Of a stretch of 57,418 nt of DNA, positions 1 through 8,013 are shown one piece after another. The translations under genes were made by a program, and so were the position numbers. Each line of letters starts with the position of its first letter. Positions within the stretch are counted from its first letter, which is position 1. This DNA comes from Streptomyces sparsogenes. GTDB taxonomy: Bacteria > Actinomycetota > Actinomycetes > Streptomycetales > Streptomycetaceae. The stretch covers positions 1 through 57,418 of the forward strand of contig NZ_MAXF01000174.1 of the NCBI RefSeq assembly GCF_001704635.1, read 5' to 3'. Below the pieces are notes generated by a model. It was not told where the DNA came from. It did no database searches and was given only the letters and a program-made list of their open reading frames with translations.

Positions 1-18
1 AGACGCCGTCTCATTTGG
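1..18 (+). repeat. IS5-family left terminal inverted repeat
   Basis: AGACGCCGTCTCATTTGG pairs with the right end of the element at 16 of 18 positions; the two mismatches are at positions 5 and 6. One or more further bases may lie before the window. Confidence 0.8.
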
Positions 19-35
19 GCCCGTAATCTTGAGGC

Positions 36-838
36 ATGGTGATCGTGGAGCGGCTGGTCCCGGACGGGTTGTGGGAGTTGTTCCAGCGAGTGGTGCCGCC
101 CGCGCCGACGCGTCCGCAGGGCGGTGGGAGGCGCCGGTACGGCGACCGTGAGGTGCTGGCGGCGATCATCTTCGTGGCCACCTCCGGCTGTACGTGGCGG
201 CAGTTGCCGCCGGTCTTCGGTCCTTCGGGGCCGACCGCCCACCGACGTTTCACCGAGTGGAGTGCCGCCCGGGTCTGGGCGAAGCTGCACCGTCTGGTGC
301 TGGACGAGCTGGGCTCGCGCGGGGAACTGGACTGGTCTCGGTGCGCGATCGACTCGGTGAACATGCGGGCCCTGAAAGGGGGGACCTGACAGGTCCGAAT
401 CCTGTGGACCGGGGCAAGAAGGGCTCGAAGATCCACTTGATCACCGAGCGGACCGGTCTGCCCCTCTCGATCGGGATCTCCGGCGCGAACCTCCACGACA
501 GCCAGGCCCTCAAGCCCCTCGTTCGCGGCATTCCGCCGATCCGCTCCCGGCGCGGCCCGCGCAGGCGCAGGCCCACCAAGCTCCACGGTGACAAGGGTTA
601 CGACTACGACGACCTGCGCCGGTGGCTCCGCAAGCGTGGCATCCGACACCGCATCGCCCGTAAGGGCATCGAGTCCTCCACCCGGCTGGGCCGGCACCGC
701 TGGACCATCGAACGCACCATGTCCTGGCTGGCCGGCTGCCGCCGCCTGCACCGCCGCTACGAACGCAAGGCCGAACACTTCCTGGCCTTCACCGCCCTCG
801 CCTGCACCCTCATCTGTCACCGCAGACTCACCAAATGA
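36..838 (+). CDS. IS5-family transposase made by -1 frameshift
   Basis: Catalyses transposition of the surrounding element. Frame one (ATG at 36, stop at 387-389) carries the N-terminal DUF4096-like domain and ends ...ALKGGT. Frame two carries the DDE catalytic half, starting ...GDLTGPNPVDRGKKGSK and ending at 836-838. The frames meet at AAAGGGGGG (375-383). A -1 slip on the G run joins ...ALKG to GDLTGP..., which restores the expected family sequence and gives a protein of about 267 residues. In this family such G/A runs are known programmed frameshift sites, so the split is probably natural and not decay. Confidence 0.85.
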
Positions 839-848
839 GACGATGTCT
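831..848 (-). repeat. IS5-family right terminal inverted repeat
   Basis: CCAAATGAGACGATGTCT is the complement of the left end. The transposase stop codon (836-838) lies inside this repeat. Confidence 0.8.
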
Positions 849-908
849 AAGAACATCGGACTCACTCATCTAGGGGTGTTGAAGCGTGGAGGGCCGGGTG
901 ACGGGGGG

Positions 909-3023
909 TCACAGGACGGGCATGGCGCGCAGGGTGCCGGCGTGGGCCAGGAAAACCCGGCCCGCGGCGCCGGTCAGGTGCCAGCCCTCCTCGCCTCCGC
1001 CGCCGAGCGTCCACGCCGCCTCGGCCTTGCGCAGGTCCACGGTCACGACCCCGTCGTCCGGTCCCGACGGGTCCGCGCCGAGCGGGTGGTACAGGGCCCG
1101 GCCCTGGACCACGGGGGCGGTCGTGGGCAGGGCGTGCGTCCCGGGGAGGACGGACCAGCTCTGTTCGCCGGTGCGGGCGTCGACCGCGATCAGCTGGTCC
1201 TGCCAGGCGAGGTGGAGGGAGCCGTGGGCCGGGGTGGGGGAACCCCAGGGGCCGGTGCCGGGGGCGGGGGTGGTCCAGCGCGGCGCGCCGTCCGCGAGGG
1301 CCAGGGCCCTCAGGCGGGCGCCGCCCAGATACACGGTGCCGCCCGCGACGGCGGGCGTCAGGGCCGCGTCCACGCCGGTGTCCTGGCGCCAGGCGGCCGA
1401 GCCGTCGGCGGTGCGGTAGGCGGTCACCGTCCCGTCGGATCGCGCGACGACGAGCCGTTCCGCGGCGACCGCGGCGGCCGCCTCGGCCGTGCCGGTGCCC
1501 GCCCGGATCGTCCAGCGGTCCCGGGCGCCGGTCAGTGGGAGCGCGCGCAGCCGCCGTTCGCCGTCCAGTACGTAGGCCAGGGCGGCGTCGGCGGCCAGGA
1601 GCCGCGTCACACCGGCGGCCCGGGACCAGCGTTCCCGCCCGTCGCGGGCGTCCAGCGCGGTCAGCCGTCCGCCCGCGGTGACCGCGAGGACCAGGCCGGC
1701 CGCCGCGAGCAGGCCCGCGGCGGGCAGCGGCGCGCCCCGGTCGGTCCAGGTCCAGGCGGGCTCCCCGGTGTCCGCGGCCCAGGCGGCGAGGCCCTTGGGG
1801 ACTTGGGCCACCACGACCCGGCCGGCCGTCAGCGGGCCGGCGCCGTCGGTGGCGAGGCCGCCGCGGCTCCACAGCGGGGCGGGCGCGGTGCCGGTGGTGT
1901 AGCGCGCCAGCGGGGTGGCGGCGGGGACGCCGGGGCCCGGGCCGCCGTCGCCGCGCAGCAGCCACCACCCCGCCCCGCCGCCCGCGGCGCAGACGGTGAC
2001 GGCCGCCGCCGACACGGCCGCGGCGGTCACCCGGCGCCGGCTCGGGGCGCCGTCGGGGGCGGCGGAGCGGACCGTGCGGTCCACGGCGGCCGCGCAGCGG
2101 GCCAGTTCGGCGGCGAGCGGCCCGGAGCGCCAGGCGGGGCGGCGCGGCCGCAGGCGCGGCAGGCCCGCCGCGCGCCACGGCCCGCCCCGTGCCGCGGCCT
2201 CCTCGGCGCGCAGCCGGCGCTCCACCTCGCGCGGTTCGGGGCGCTCGGCGGGGTCCTTGGCCAGACAGGCGGTCACCACCCCCAGGAGGGCGGACGGCAC
2301 GCCCTCCAGGTCCGGCTCCTCGTGGACGGTGCGGAACTGGACGGCCGCGGGATGGCCGTCGCCGAAGGGCAGCCGCCCGCCGGCGGCGAACGCGAGCACG
2401 GCGCCCAGCGCGAACACGTCGCCCGGCGGCCCGGTGCGCCGGCCCAGCACCTGCTCGGGGGCGGCGAAGCCGGGGGTGGCGGGGGCCGACCCGGCGCCGG
2501 TGAGGGTCATTCCGTGTTCGGGCCGGGCGATGCCGAAGTCGATGACGTACGGTCCGCCGCGGGTGAGCACCACGTTGGACGGCTTCAGGTCCCGGTGCAC
2601 CAGCCCCGCCGCGTGGATCCGCGCCAGCGTCTGTGCCAGCCGCGCCCCCAGCTCCCGTACGTCGGCCTCGGTGAGCGGCCCGAACCGGTCCACGGCGCGG
2701 GTCAGGGTCAGTCCGGGGAGGAACTCCGAGGCGAGCCAGGGCCGTTGGTCCCCCAGCCCGTGTCCGAGGACGGCCGCCATCCCGGGCCCGCGCACCGACC
2801 GGGCCACCTCGGCCTCCCGCCGGAAGCGGGCGGGCATCCCGGGGTCCTGGTCGCCGGTGGTCCGCAGCGCCTTCACGGCGGCGGTCCGGCCCTCCGCGTC
2901 CACGCCCAGGTAGACCTTGCCCATGCCGCCCGCGCCGACCACGCCGAGCAGCCGGTAGGGCCCGAGGCGTGCCGGGTCGTCGCCGGCGAGGGGGGCGATG
3001 AACGGGTTCTCGATCACGACCAC
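909..3023 (-). CDS. Membrane Ser/Thr protein kinase with PQQ beta-propeller domain
   Basis: Hanks-type kinase of 704 residues. The glycine loop GAGGMGKVYLG is at 30-40, the ATP lysine is K51 (AVKALR), HRDLKPSN begins at 143, DFG is at 162 and APE at 188. One transmembrane segment follows an Arg-rich stretch at about 332-357. The C-terminal half is a chain of PQQ/WD-like repeats (RDGRERWSR, DGSAAWRQD, DGAPRWTTP) expected to form an extracytoplasmic propeller, so the protein probably senses an external ligand and signals by phosphorylation. The start is GTG; a TACGAT -10 box ends 8 bases before it, so the mRNA may be leaderless. It is divergent from the SMI1-like gene with only 46 bp between them. 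Confidence 0.9.
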   Translation of the reverse strand: MVVIENPFIAPLAGDDPARLGPYRLLGVVGAGGMGKVYLGVDAEGRTAAVKALRTTGDQDPGMPARFRREAEVARSVRGPGMAAVLGHGLGDQRPWLASEFLPGLTLTRAVDRFGPLTEADVRELGARLAQTLARIHAAGLVHRDLKPSNVVLTRGGPYVIDFGIARPEHGMTLTGAGSAPATPGFAAPEQVLGRRTGPPGDVFALGAVLAFAAGGRLPFGDGHPAAVQFRTVHEEPDLEGVPSALLGVVTACLAKDPAERPEPREVERRLRAEEAAARGGPWRAAGLPRLRPRRPAWRSGPLAAELARCAAAVDRTVRSAAPDGAPSRRRVTAAAVSAAAVTVCAAGGGAGWWLLRGDGGPGPGVPAATPLARYTTGTAPAPLWSRGGLATDGAGPLTAGRVVVAQVPKGLAAWAADTGEPAWTWTDRGAPLPAAGLLAAAGLVLAVTAGGRLTALDARDGRERWSRAAGVTRLLAADAALAYVLDGERRLRALPLTGARDRWTIRAGTGTAEAAAAVAAERLVVARSDGTVTAYRTADGSAAWRQDTGVDAALTPAVAGGTVYLGGARLRALALADGAPRWTTPAPGTGPWGSPTPAHGSLHLAWQDQLIAVDARTGEQSWSVLPGTHALPTTAPVVQGRALYHPLGADPSGPDDGVVTVDLRKAEAAWTLGGGGEEGWHLTGAAGRVFLAHAGTLRAMPVL

Positions 3024-3030
3024 GAACCGC

Positions 3031-3063
3031 GATCGTAGACGCCTTCCGGCGGGCGTCTACGCT
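3031..3063. promoter_or_regulatory. Divergent leaderless promoter pair on a 10-bp inverted repeat
   Basis: CGTAGACGCC (3034-3043) and GGCGTCTACG (3052-3061) form a perfect inverted repeat with an 8-base spacer. Each outer edge holds a -10 like hexamer: TACGAT on the minus strand (3037-3032), 8 bases before the kinase GTG, and TACGCT on the plus strand (3058-3063), 6 bases before the SMI1 GTG. That spacing leaves no room for a leader or ribosome-binding site. No good -35 boxes are seen. Confidence 0.5.
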
Positions 3064-3069
3064 GTGCGG

Positions 3070-3930
3070 GTGATCTCTTCGCAAGACCCGCTGTCCGTGC
3101 TCGCCCGCCGTGTGCCGCCGCCGTCCGAGGCGGTGGACGGCCACGGCGACTGGGAGGCGGCCGAGGCCTCGCTGGGGGTGCGGCTGCCCGCTGATTTCAA
3201 GGCGCTGGTCGAGGCGTACGGGCGGGGCGAGTTCTGCGACCACATCTGCGTGCGCACGCCGTTCGGCGAGGACAACCCGGTCCGGCTCGAGGCGGATCTG
3301 CTGGAGGACTACGGCGACTCGCGGGCGATGTTCCCCGACCGCTACCCGTACCCGCTGTTCCCCGAGCCGGGCGGGCTGCTCGCGTGGGCGGTGACCGGCA
3401 GCGGACACCATCTGTGCTGGCGGACGGTGGGGCCGCCGGACGAGTGGCCGGTCGTGGTGTGGTCGCGCGACGACGACTACGAGGAGTACCCGCCCGGCGC
3501 GGCCGGCTTCCTGGAGGGGTGGATCAGCGGGCGGATCGTGTCGGAGGCGATGCCCAACAACCAGCCCGGCCTGGTTCCGTGGTTCGACGCGGCGCGTGAG
3601 CTGGTCCATGTGTACGTCGTGCTGTCGGAGGGCGAGCGGCCCTATCCGGAGCGACTGCGGATCCTGCGCGAGGCGCTGGCCCCCACCGCCGACCGGGGTG
3701 GCTTCGTGTCCCCGTACGACGGCAGTCGGCAGGACCACTTCGCCACGGTGGACGGCGGCTGGCAGCTGACGTACGAGACGGCGTACGGCCATCAGATCCG
3801 GGTGGCGTTCCCTCCCGAGGACAGCGAGCGGGCACGGCTCGCCGTGCTGGGCGCGGTGCGGAAGATGGGCTGTGAGGTGGTCAGGCTGTCGACGATCCAC
3901 GGCTCCGCCGCGTGGCAGCCGCTGCCCTGA
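3070..3930 (+). CDS. SMI1/KNR4 family protein
   Basis: A cytoplasmic protein of 286 residues. Its N-terminal half has the SMI1/KNR4 (SUKH) fold signature: EASLGVRLPADFKALVEAYG, then PLFPEPGGLLAWAVTGSGH and PDEWPVVVWSRDD. In bacteria this superfamily includes many immunity proteins of contact-dependent or polymorphic toxins, but also housekeeping members; no toxin gene is next to it. The C-terminal half (from about residue 155) is not recognised. GTG at 3070 is preferred because the -10 like TACGCT ends 6 bases before it and the domain starts just after it. Confidence 0.75.
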   Translation: MISSQDPLSVLARRVPPPSEAVDGHGDWEAAEASLGVRLPADFKALVEAYGRGEFCDHICVRTPFGEDNPVRLEADLLEDYGDSRAMFPDRYPYPLFPEPGGLLAWAVTGSGHHLCWRTVGPPDEWPVVVWSRDDDYEEYPPGAAGFLEGWISGRIVSEAMPNNQPGLVPWFDAARELVHVYVVLSEGERPYPERLRILREALAPTADRGGFVSPYDGSRQDHFATVDGGWQLTYETAYGHQIRVAFPPEDSERARLAVLGAVRKMGCEVVRLSTIHGSAAWQPLP

Positions 3931-3994
3931 GGCGGGGCGTGGCGAGGGCGGGGCCGGACGCGTGTTGAGGGCGGCGCGTGGCGGGGCGGGGCGC

Positions 3995-4768
3995 TCAGCG
4001 GCCGATCCCGTGTTCGGCCAGCGGCCCGACCGTCCAGCCCTCGTCCCGGCAGGCGCGGACGAGGGCGGGCAGCGCGCCGAGCGCGGCCCGCCAGCAGCCG
4101 GCCTCGGCTGCCCGGTCGCAGTCGTGCAGCAGCACCGTGCCGCCGCCGCGCAGATCGCGCCGTACGGTGGCGAGCACCGAGGCCGCGGTGGCCCGCGCGG
4201 TCCAGTCGCGGCCCCACGCGGTCCACAGGACGGGGCTGAGCCCGGTCCGCACGGCGGCCAGCGTGCGACCGCCGGTGAGGACTCCGTAGGGCGGCCGGTA
4301 CCAGCGCGGCACCGCGCCGGTGGTCTGCCGCAGGGTGCGGACGGCGCGGGCGACCTCGCGCAGGTCGCGGGGGGCCGTGGGCAGCCAGGGAGGGCTGTGC
4401 GTCCAGCCGTGGACGGCCAGCTCGTGGCCCCGGCGGGCGATGTCGCGCGCGGTCCCCGGGTGGCGCAGCACGCCGTCGCCCAGGACGAAGAAGGTGGCCC
4501 GCACCGCGAGCTCGTCCAGGGCGTCGAGGAAGCGCGGGGTAGACCGGGGGTCGGGGCCGTCGTCGAAGGTGAGGGCGATGTGGTCGGGCCTGCCTCGGCC
4601 GGCCAGGGCGGGGCAGACGGCGCGCCGCACGCCCGGCAGCCAGGTGGCGGCGGGGGCCGCGTGCGCGGCCGTCACCAGGGTCGCGGTGGCCGTCGCCACC
4701 GTCGCGGCCCGGTGCCGCGCGCCATGGCCGTCGTGCGCGGCGCCCGGCCCGGCCCGTCCGCCGCTCAC
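3995..4768 (-). CDS. Secreted polysaccharide deacetylase (NodB domain, CE4)
   Basis: Predicted to remove N- or O-acetyl groups from a cell-wall or extracellular polysaccharide. The 257-residue protein has a hydrophobic N-terminal export segment (about residues 20-45). The NodB motifs follow in order: TFDDGPDP (metal and catalytic Asp), HGWTH (metal His), RPPYG and LLHDCD. Its GTG start overlaps the stop of the upstream EamA gene (GTGA), so translation is probably coupled. The deacetylase, transporter and SDR form one minus-strand operon. The substrate is not evident. Confidence 0.85.
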   Translation of the reverse strand: MSGGRAGPGAAHDGHGARHRAATVATATATLVTAAHAAPAATWLPGVRRAVCPALAGRGRPDHIALTFDDGPDPRSTPRFLDALDELAVRATFFVLGDGVLRHPGTARDIARRGHELAVHGWTHSPPWLPTAPRDLREVARAVRTLRQTTGAVPRWYRPPYGVLTGGRTLAAVRTGLSPVLWTAWGRDWTARATAASVLATVRRDLRGGGTVLLHDCDRAAEAGCWRAALGALPALVRACRDEGWTVGPLAEHGIGR

Positions 4769-5736
4769 GGGGGACCGCCGCCTCCGGTCCCGCGCGCGGC
4801 ACGGGCCCCGCGAGCGCCGCGCGGGGCGGGCCGGGTGGCCGTGTCCCAGCCGTCGGCGACGGCGGGCGCGTGGGTCAACCCGACGATCCCGACGGCCATC
4901 AGGGCGACACCCACCGCCTCGGGGATGATCCGCGGCCCCAGGACGATGCGCTCGCCGAACAGCACCCAGCCCAGGGCGATGCTCACCAGCGCGTCGCCGA
5001 GGGTGAGCGCGGGCTGGGACGCCGCCAGGGTGCCGGCCCGCAGGGTGCTCTGGAGCAGCAGGAAGCTCAGCAGCCCGGCCGCGCACACGGCGTAGAGCGG
5101 CCAGCTGGTGAGCACGGCGGCCGGGCCGCCGGGGAAGCGGCCGGTGAACTCCTTGATGAGCGCCGCGGTGCAGGCGAAGCACACGGCGGTGGCGCCCCCC
5201 AGGACGGCCGCGCGGGCCGCGCCGCGCAGCGCGCGGGCCACCGCGATCAGGACGCCCACGGCGAGCGCGGCGAGCAGCCCGACCGGGAGCCAGCGGCCGT
5301 TGCGCGCGGTGCTGTAGCCGTGCGAGGGGTCGGCCGCGACGAGGAAGAGCGCCAGCCCGGCGGCGAGCGTCACGAACGACAGCCAGGTCCGCCCGTCCGG
5401 GCGGTGACGGAACACCAGGCTGCCCACCACCAGGGTGAACAGCAACTCGGTCACCAGCAGCGGCTGGACGACGGAGAGCCGTCCGACCGCCAGCGCGCCC
5501 ACTTGGGCCACCGCCGACACCACCATCGCCGCGGCGCCGGCCAGCCAGAAGGGGCGCCGCAGCAACCGGGCCAGCCGGAGCAGGGACTGCCGGGCCCGCC
5601 GCGACCACCCCCGCCCCCGCTCCCGTGGCCGCTCCTGTTCCACCTGGTCCATCGCGGCGCGCCGCTGCAGCACCGACGCCGCGCCGTTGCCCAGTGCGGA
5701 CAACAGCGCCAGCAGGACGGTCAGCGCGTCGTTCAC
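4765..5736 (-). CDS. EamA/DMT-family multidrug or metabolite transporter
   Basis: A 323-residue integral membrane protein with about nine or ten hydrophobic helices, arranged as the two repeats typical of drug/metabolite transporters. The second repeat includes LLQSTLRAGTLAASQPALTL and the family-like VLFGERIVLGPRI. The GTG at 5736 is chosen because it lies 4 bases after the SDR stop and directly precedes the first helix (ALTVLLALLSALGNG). The C-terminal tail is Arg/Gly-rich. Its partner genes suggest export of an envelope precursor or lipid-linked compound, but this is inference. Confidence 0.75.
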   Translation of the reverse strand: MNDALTVLLALLSALGNGAASVLQRRAAMDQVEQERPRERGRGWSRRARQSLLRLARLLRRPFWLAGAAAMVVSAVAQVGALAVGRLSVVQPLLVTELLFTLVVGSLVFRHRPDGRTWLSFVTLAAGLALFLVAADPSHGYSTARNGRWLPVGLLAALAVGVLIAVARALRGAARAAVLGGATAVCFACTAALIKEFTGRFPGGPAAVLTSWPLYAVCAAGLLSFLLLQSTLRAGTLAASQPALTLGDALVSIALGWVLFGERIVLGPRIIPEAVGVALMAVGIVGLTHAPAVADGWDTATRPAPRGARGARAARGTGGGGPP

Positions 5737-5740
5737 CGCG

Positions 5741-6556
5741 TCACCCGAAGCGGGAGGCCAGCCGCCGGTAGAGCGCCGGGGCCGCGCCGCGGACCAGCAC
5801 GGGCAGCCGCAGCCAGGCGGGTACGTACACCTCGTCGCGGCCGCGCGCCACGGCGTCCCAGACCGCGTCGGCGACCTTGGCCGGGGGCAGCGGGCGGGGC
5901 CGGCGGCGGGTGTAGGGGGCGCCGCGGCGGGCGAAGAACGGGGTGTCCACCACGCCGGGGACCACATGGGTGACCCTCACCCCGGAACCGTGCAGCTCGT
6001 AGCGCAGGGCGTCGGCGAAGGTGCCGAGCGCCGCCTTGGCGGCGGAGTACACGGCCTCGCCCCTGACCCCCACGCCGCCCGCGACCGATCCGATGAGCAC
6101 GATGTGTCCGCGCCCCTCGGCCAGCATGCGCGGCAGCACCAGGCGCACCACGCGTACGGCGCTCAGCAGGTCGACGGAGATCACCCGATCGATGGTCGCG
6201 GTCGGCATCTGGCCGAAGGGGCCGGCCCAGCCGATCCCCGCCCCCGCGACGAGCAGATCGATCCGCCCGGCGGCCCGGAAGGCCGCGGTGACCAGGCGAC
6301 CGCTTCCCTCCGGGGTGGCCAGGTCGGCGGGGAGGGCGGTGGCACGGGTGCGGGCCGCCACGCCGTCCAGCCGCTCCCGGTGGCGGCCGCTGACCAGCAG
6401 CCGCCAGCCGCCCTCGGCGGCGAGCCGGTCCGCGACGGCGGCGCCGATGCCCGAGGAGGCCCCCGTCACCAGCGCCACCCCGCGCGCCGCGGCCGGGTTC
6501 GCCGGGTCCCGGGCCGGGCCGCGGTGGGTTCCTGTGTCCGGGAGGGGGCTGGTCAT
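5741..6556 (-). CDS. Short-chain dehydrogenase/reductase
   Basis: An NAD(P)-dependent oxidoreductase of 271 residues. The cofactor motif TGASSGIG follows a short leader, then the AGAG variant of NNAG, the catalytic Ser region LIGSVAGG and YSAAK with the catalytic Tyr and Lys. The C-terminus (VPAWLRLPVLVRGAAPALYRRL) is amphipathic, as in membrane-associated SDRs. The ATG has AGGGAG six bases upstream. First gene of the SDR-EamA-deacetylase operon, divergent from the glycosyltransferase. Confidence 0.85.
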   Translation of the reverse strand: MTSPLPDTGTHRGPARDPANPAAARGVALVTGASSGIGAAVADRLAAEGGWRLLVSGRHRERLDGVAARTRATALPADLATPEGSGRLVTAAFRAAGRIDLLVAGAGIGWAGPFGQMPTATIDRVISVDLLSAVRVVRLVLPRMLAEGRGHIVLIGSVAGGVGVRGEAVYSAAKAALGTFADALRYELHGSGVRVTHVVPGVVDTPFFARRGAPYTRRRPRPLPPAKVADAVWDAVARGRDEVYVPAWLRLPVLVRGAAPALYRRLASRFG

Positions 6557-6621
6557 GGCGACTCCCTGTGACGGCCGACCGGGGCACGCGGCCACCGTAC
6601 GGGTTTGGCGACACGCGGAGC

Positions 6622-6639
6622 GGTTAACTCCAGTTAGCC
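6622..6639. promoter_or_regulatory. Palindromic operator candidate between SDR and glycosyltransferase
   Basis: GGTTAACTCCAGTTAGCC: TAACT and AGTTA are perfect arms two bases apart, and the outer arms match at 7 of 8 positions. It sits in the 180-bp divergent region, where a shared repressor could control both sides. No adjacent regulator gene is present. Confidence 0.4.
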
Positions 6640-6735
6640 ACGATCAGCCTCGCCACGCACCACACACGCCCCACACACGCCCCGTACGCCCGCGCCACAC
6701 GCGGCGCGTCGGCCCCGTACCCCGCGGAGGTGACC

Positions 6736-6792
6736 ATGCACCCGCCGCCCACCCGCCGGCACTCCCGACGCCCTCTCCGGGAGCGGCGGTGA
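6736..6792 (+). CDS. Arg-rich leader peptide coupled to glycosyltransferase
   Basis: A short open frame of 18 codons, MHPPPTRRHSRRPLRERR, with six or more arginines in its second half. It has a near-perfect ribosome-binding site: GGAGGTGA begins 9 bases before the ATG. Its TGA (6790-6792) overlaps the GTG start of the glycosyltransferase (6789-6791), so ribosomes finishing it would be placed on the next start. It is not a known family. The strong ribosome-binding site and the overlap are what support it. Confidence 0.5.
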   Translation: MHPPPTRRHSRRPLRERR

Positions 6793-7901
6793 GCGGGCGT
6801 TTCCTGGTGGTGAGCGCCAGCATGGGCTCTGGTCACGACGCGGTGGCCGCGGAGCTGGCGCGGCGGCTGGAGGCCCGCGGACACCGGGTGGACCGGACGG
6901 ATGTCCTCGCGCTGCTGCCGGCCGGGCTGGGGCCGGGGCTGCGCTCCGGATACCGGGCGACGATCCGCCATCTGCCCGTCCTCTACGAGGGGATCTACGC
7001 GGCGTTCTTCCGCCCCGGGGCCGGCCCGCGGCCGGGCAGCGCCCCGCTGGCGGCGCTCGCCGGGCCTCGTCTGCTGGACCTGGTGGAGCGGTGGCGGCCG
7101 GATGTGGTCGTACCGGTGTTCCATCTCGCGGCCCAGCTCACCGGCCGCCTTCGGGCGGATGGCCGGCTGAGCATGCCCAGCGCCGTGGTGGTCACCGACT
7201 TCGCGGTGCACCGCCAATGGCTGCACCCGGGCAACGATCTGCATCTGTGTGTCACCGCGGAGGCGGCCGAGACCGTGCGGCGGGCCGTGGGCCGGCCCGC
7301 GGTGGCCACCGGTCCGGTGGTGGCCGGGCGTTTCCTCGCCCCCGCGCCGGGGGCGGCCGACTGGCGGCGCCGCCTGGCGGCCCGCGCGCCCGGGAAGCCG
7401 CCGGTGGCGCTGGCCGCGGGGGCGTGGGGGGCCGGGACCCGCCTGGCGGCCACGGCGCGGCTGTTGGCCTCGGCGGGCTATCTGCCGGTGGCGCTGTGCG
7501 GCCGCAACGAGCGGCTGCGCCGCGAGCTGTCGCGCTCGCCCGGGGTGTCGGCCGTCGGCTGGGAACCGGATCTGCCCGGGCTGCTGGCCGCCGCGCGGGC
7601 CGTGGTGGACAACGCCGCCGGGCAGACCGCGCTGGAGGCGCTGGCCGCCGGGGTGCCCGTGGTCGGCTACCGCCCCATTCCGGGGCACGGGCGGGAGGGT
7701 GTCCGCCGGATGGCGGCCCTGGGGGTGAGCGACCGGGCCCGGAACGAGTGGGAGCTCGTACGGCTGCTCGACACGCTCACCGCCCCCGGCGCGGTGCGCG
7801 AGGGCCGCGTCGCGGCGGGACGCCGCCTGTTCGTCGGCGACGCGGCGGCCGCTCTGGCCGAGGTGGCCGCGGCGGGCCGGGTGCCCGGGGCCGCCGGGTG
7901 A
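6789..7901 (+). CDS. MGDG-synthase-like glycosyltransferase (GT28 type)
   Basis: A 370-residue glycosyltransferase with the GT-B fold. The acceptor-side motif SASMGSGHDAVAAELARRLEA is at the N-terminus, as in monogalactosyldiacylglycerol synthases and processive diacylglycerol glucosyltransferases. The donor-binding region near the C-terminus reads VVDNAAGQTALEALAAGVPVVGYRPI. It probably adds a sugar to a membrane lipid. GTG is the start because the conserved N-terminal strand (GRFLVVSA) begins three codons on; GGGAG lies 5-9 bases upstream and the leader peptide stop overlaps it. Confidence 0.8.
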   Translation: MSGRFLVVSASMGSGHDAVAAELARRLEARGHRVDRTDVLALLPAGLGPGLRSGYRATIRHLPVLYEGIYAAFFRPGAGPRPGSAPLAALAGPRLLDLVERWRPDVVVPVFHLAAQLTGRLRADGRLSMPSAVVVTDFAVHRQWLHPGNDLHLCVTAEAAETVRRAVGRPAVATGPVVAGRFLAPAPGAADWRRRLAARAPGKPPVALAAGAWGAGTRLAATARLLASAGYLPVALCGRNERLRRELSRSPGVSAVGWEPDLPGLLAAARAVVDNAAGQTALEALAAGVPVVGYRPIPGHGREGVRRMAALGVSDRARNEWELVRLLDTLTAPGAVREGRVAAGRRLFVGDAAAALAEVAAAGRVPGAAG

Positions 7902-7949
7902 GCGGCGGGCGGCCGGAGCTGCTTCGGGGAGGGCGTGTGACGTCGAGGA

Positions 7950-7996
7950 GGCGCCTGCCGGGACGGCGGATGGGCGGTGTCCGCCCGTCAGGCGCC
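7950..7996. terminator. Long hairpin between convergent genes
   Basis: GGCGCCTG (7950-7957) pairs with CAGGCGCC (7989-7996), and an inner GGGCGG/CCGCCC stem (7972-7977/7981-7986) sits between them. It lies between the glycosyltransferase and the downstream convergent gene and could end both transcripts. No T tract follows. Confidence 0.45.
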
Positions 7997-8013
7997 GACC
8001 TCCTGGGCCTGGG

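Larger units (their letters stand above)
1..848 (+). mobile_element. IS5-family insertion sequence
   Basis: Imperfect terminal inverted repeats bound the element: AGACGCCGTCTCATTTGG at the left and its complement, CCAAATGAGACGATGTCT, at the right (16 of 18 positions match). Between them lies one transposase made from two overlapping reading frames, as in the IS427-type IS5 elements. The window begins at or inside the left end, so the left flank and any target-site duplication cannot be judged. The element lies 60 bp past the 3' end of the neighbouring kinase gene and breaks no visible gene. Confidence 0.85.

Noticed and set aside
836..862. CGATGT...ACATCG hairpin at the right edge of the IS5 element
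   Set aside because: Could be a terminator or part of the element end, but only 6 bp are paired and half of it is the terminal repeat.
862..3900. Very long open frames opposite or out of frame with the kinase, SMI1 and gnd genes (e.g. 588-3038, 862-3900, 13706-16918)
   Set aside because: High G+C removes stop codons in shadow frames; their proteins are low-complexity Arg/Gly/Pro strings with no domain signature.
6655..6695. CACACACGCCCC tandem repeat
   Set aside because: Two short imperfect copies in simple C/A-rich sequence; no functional argument.
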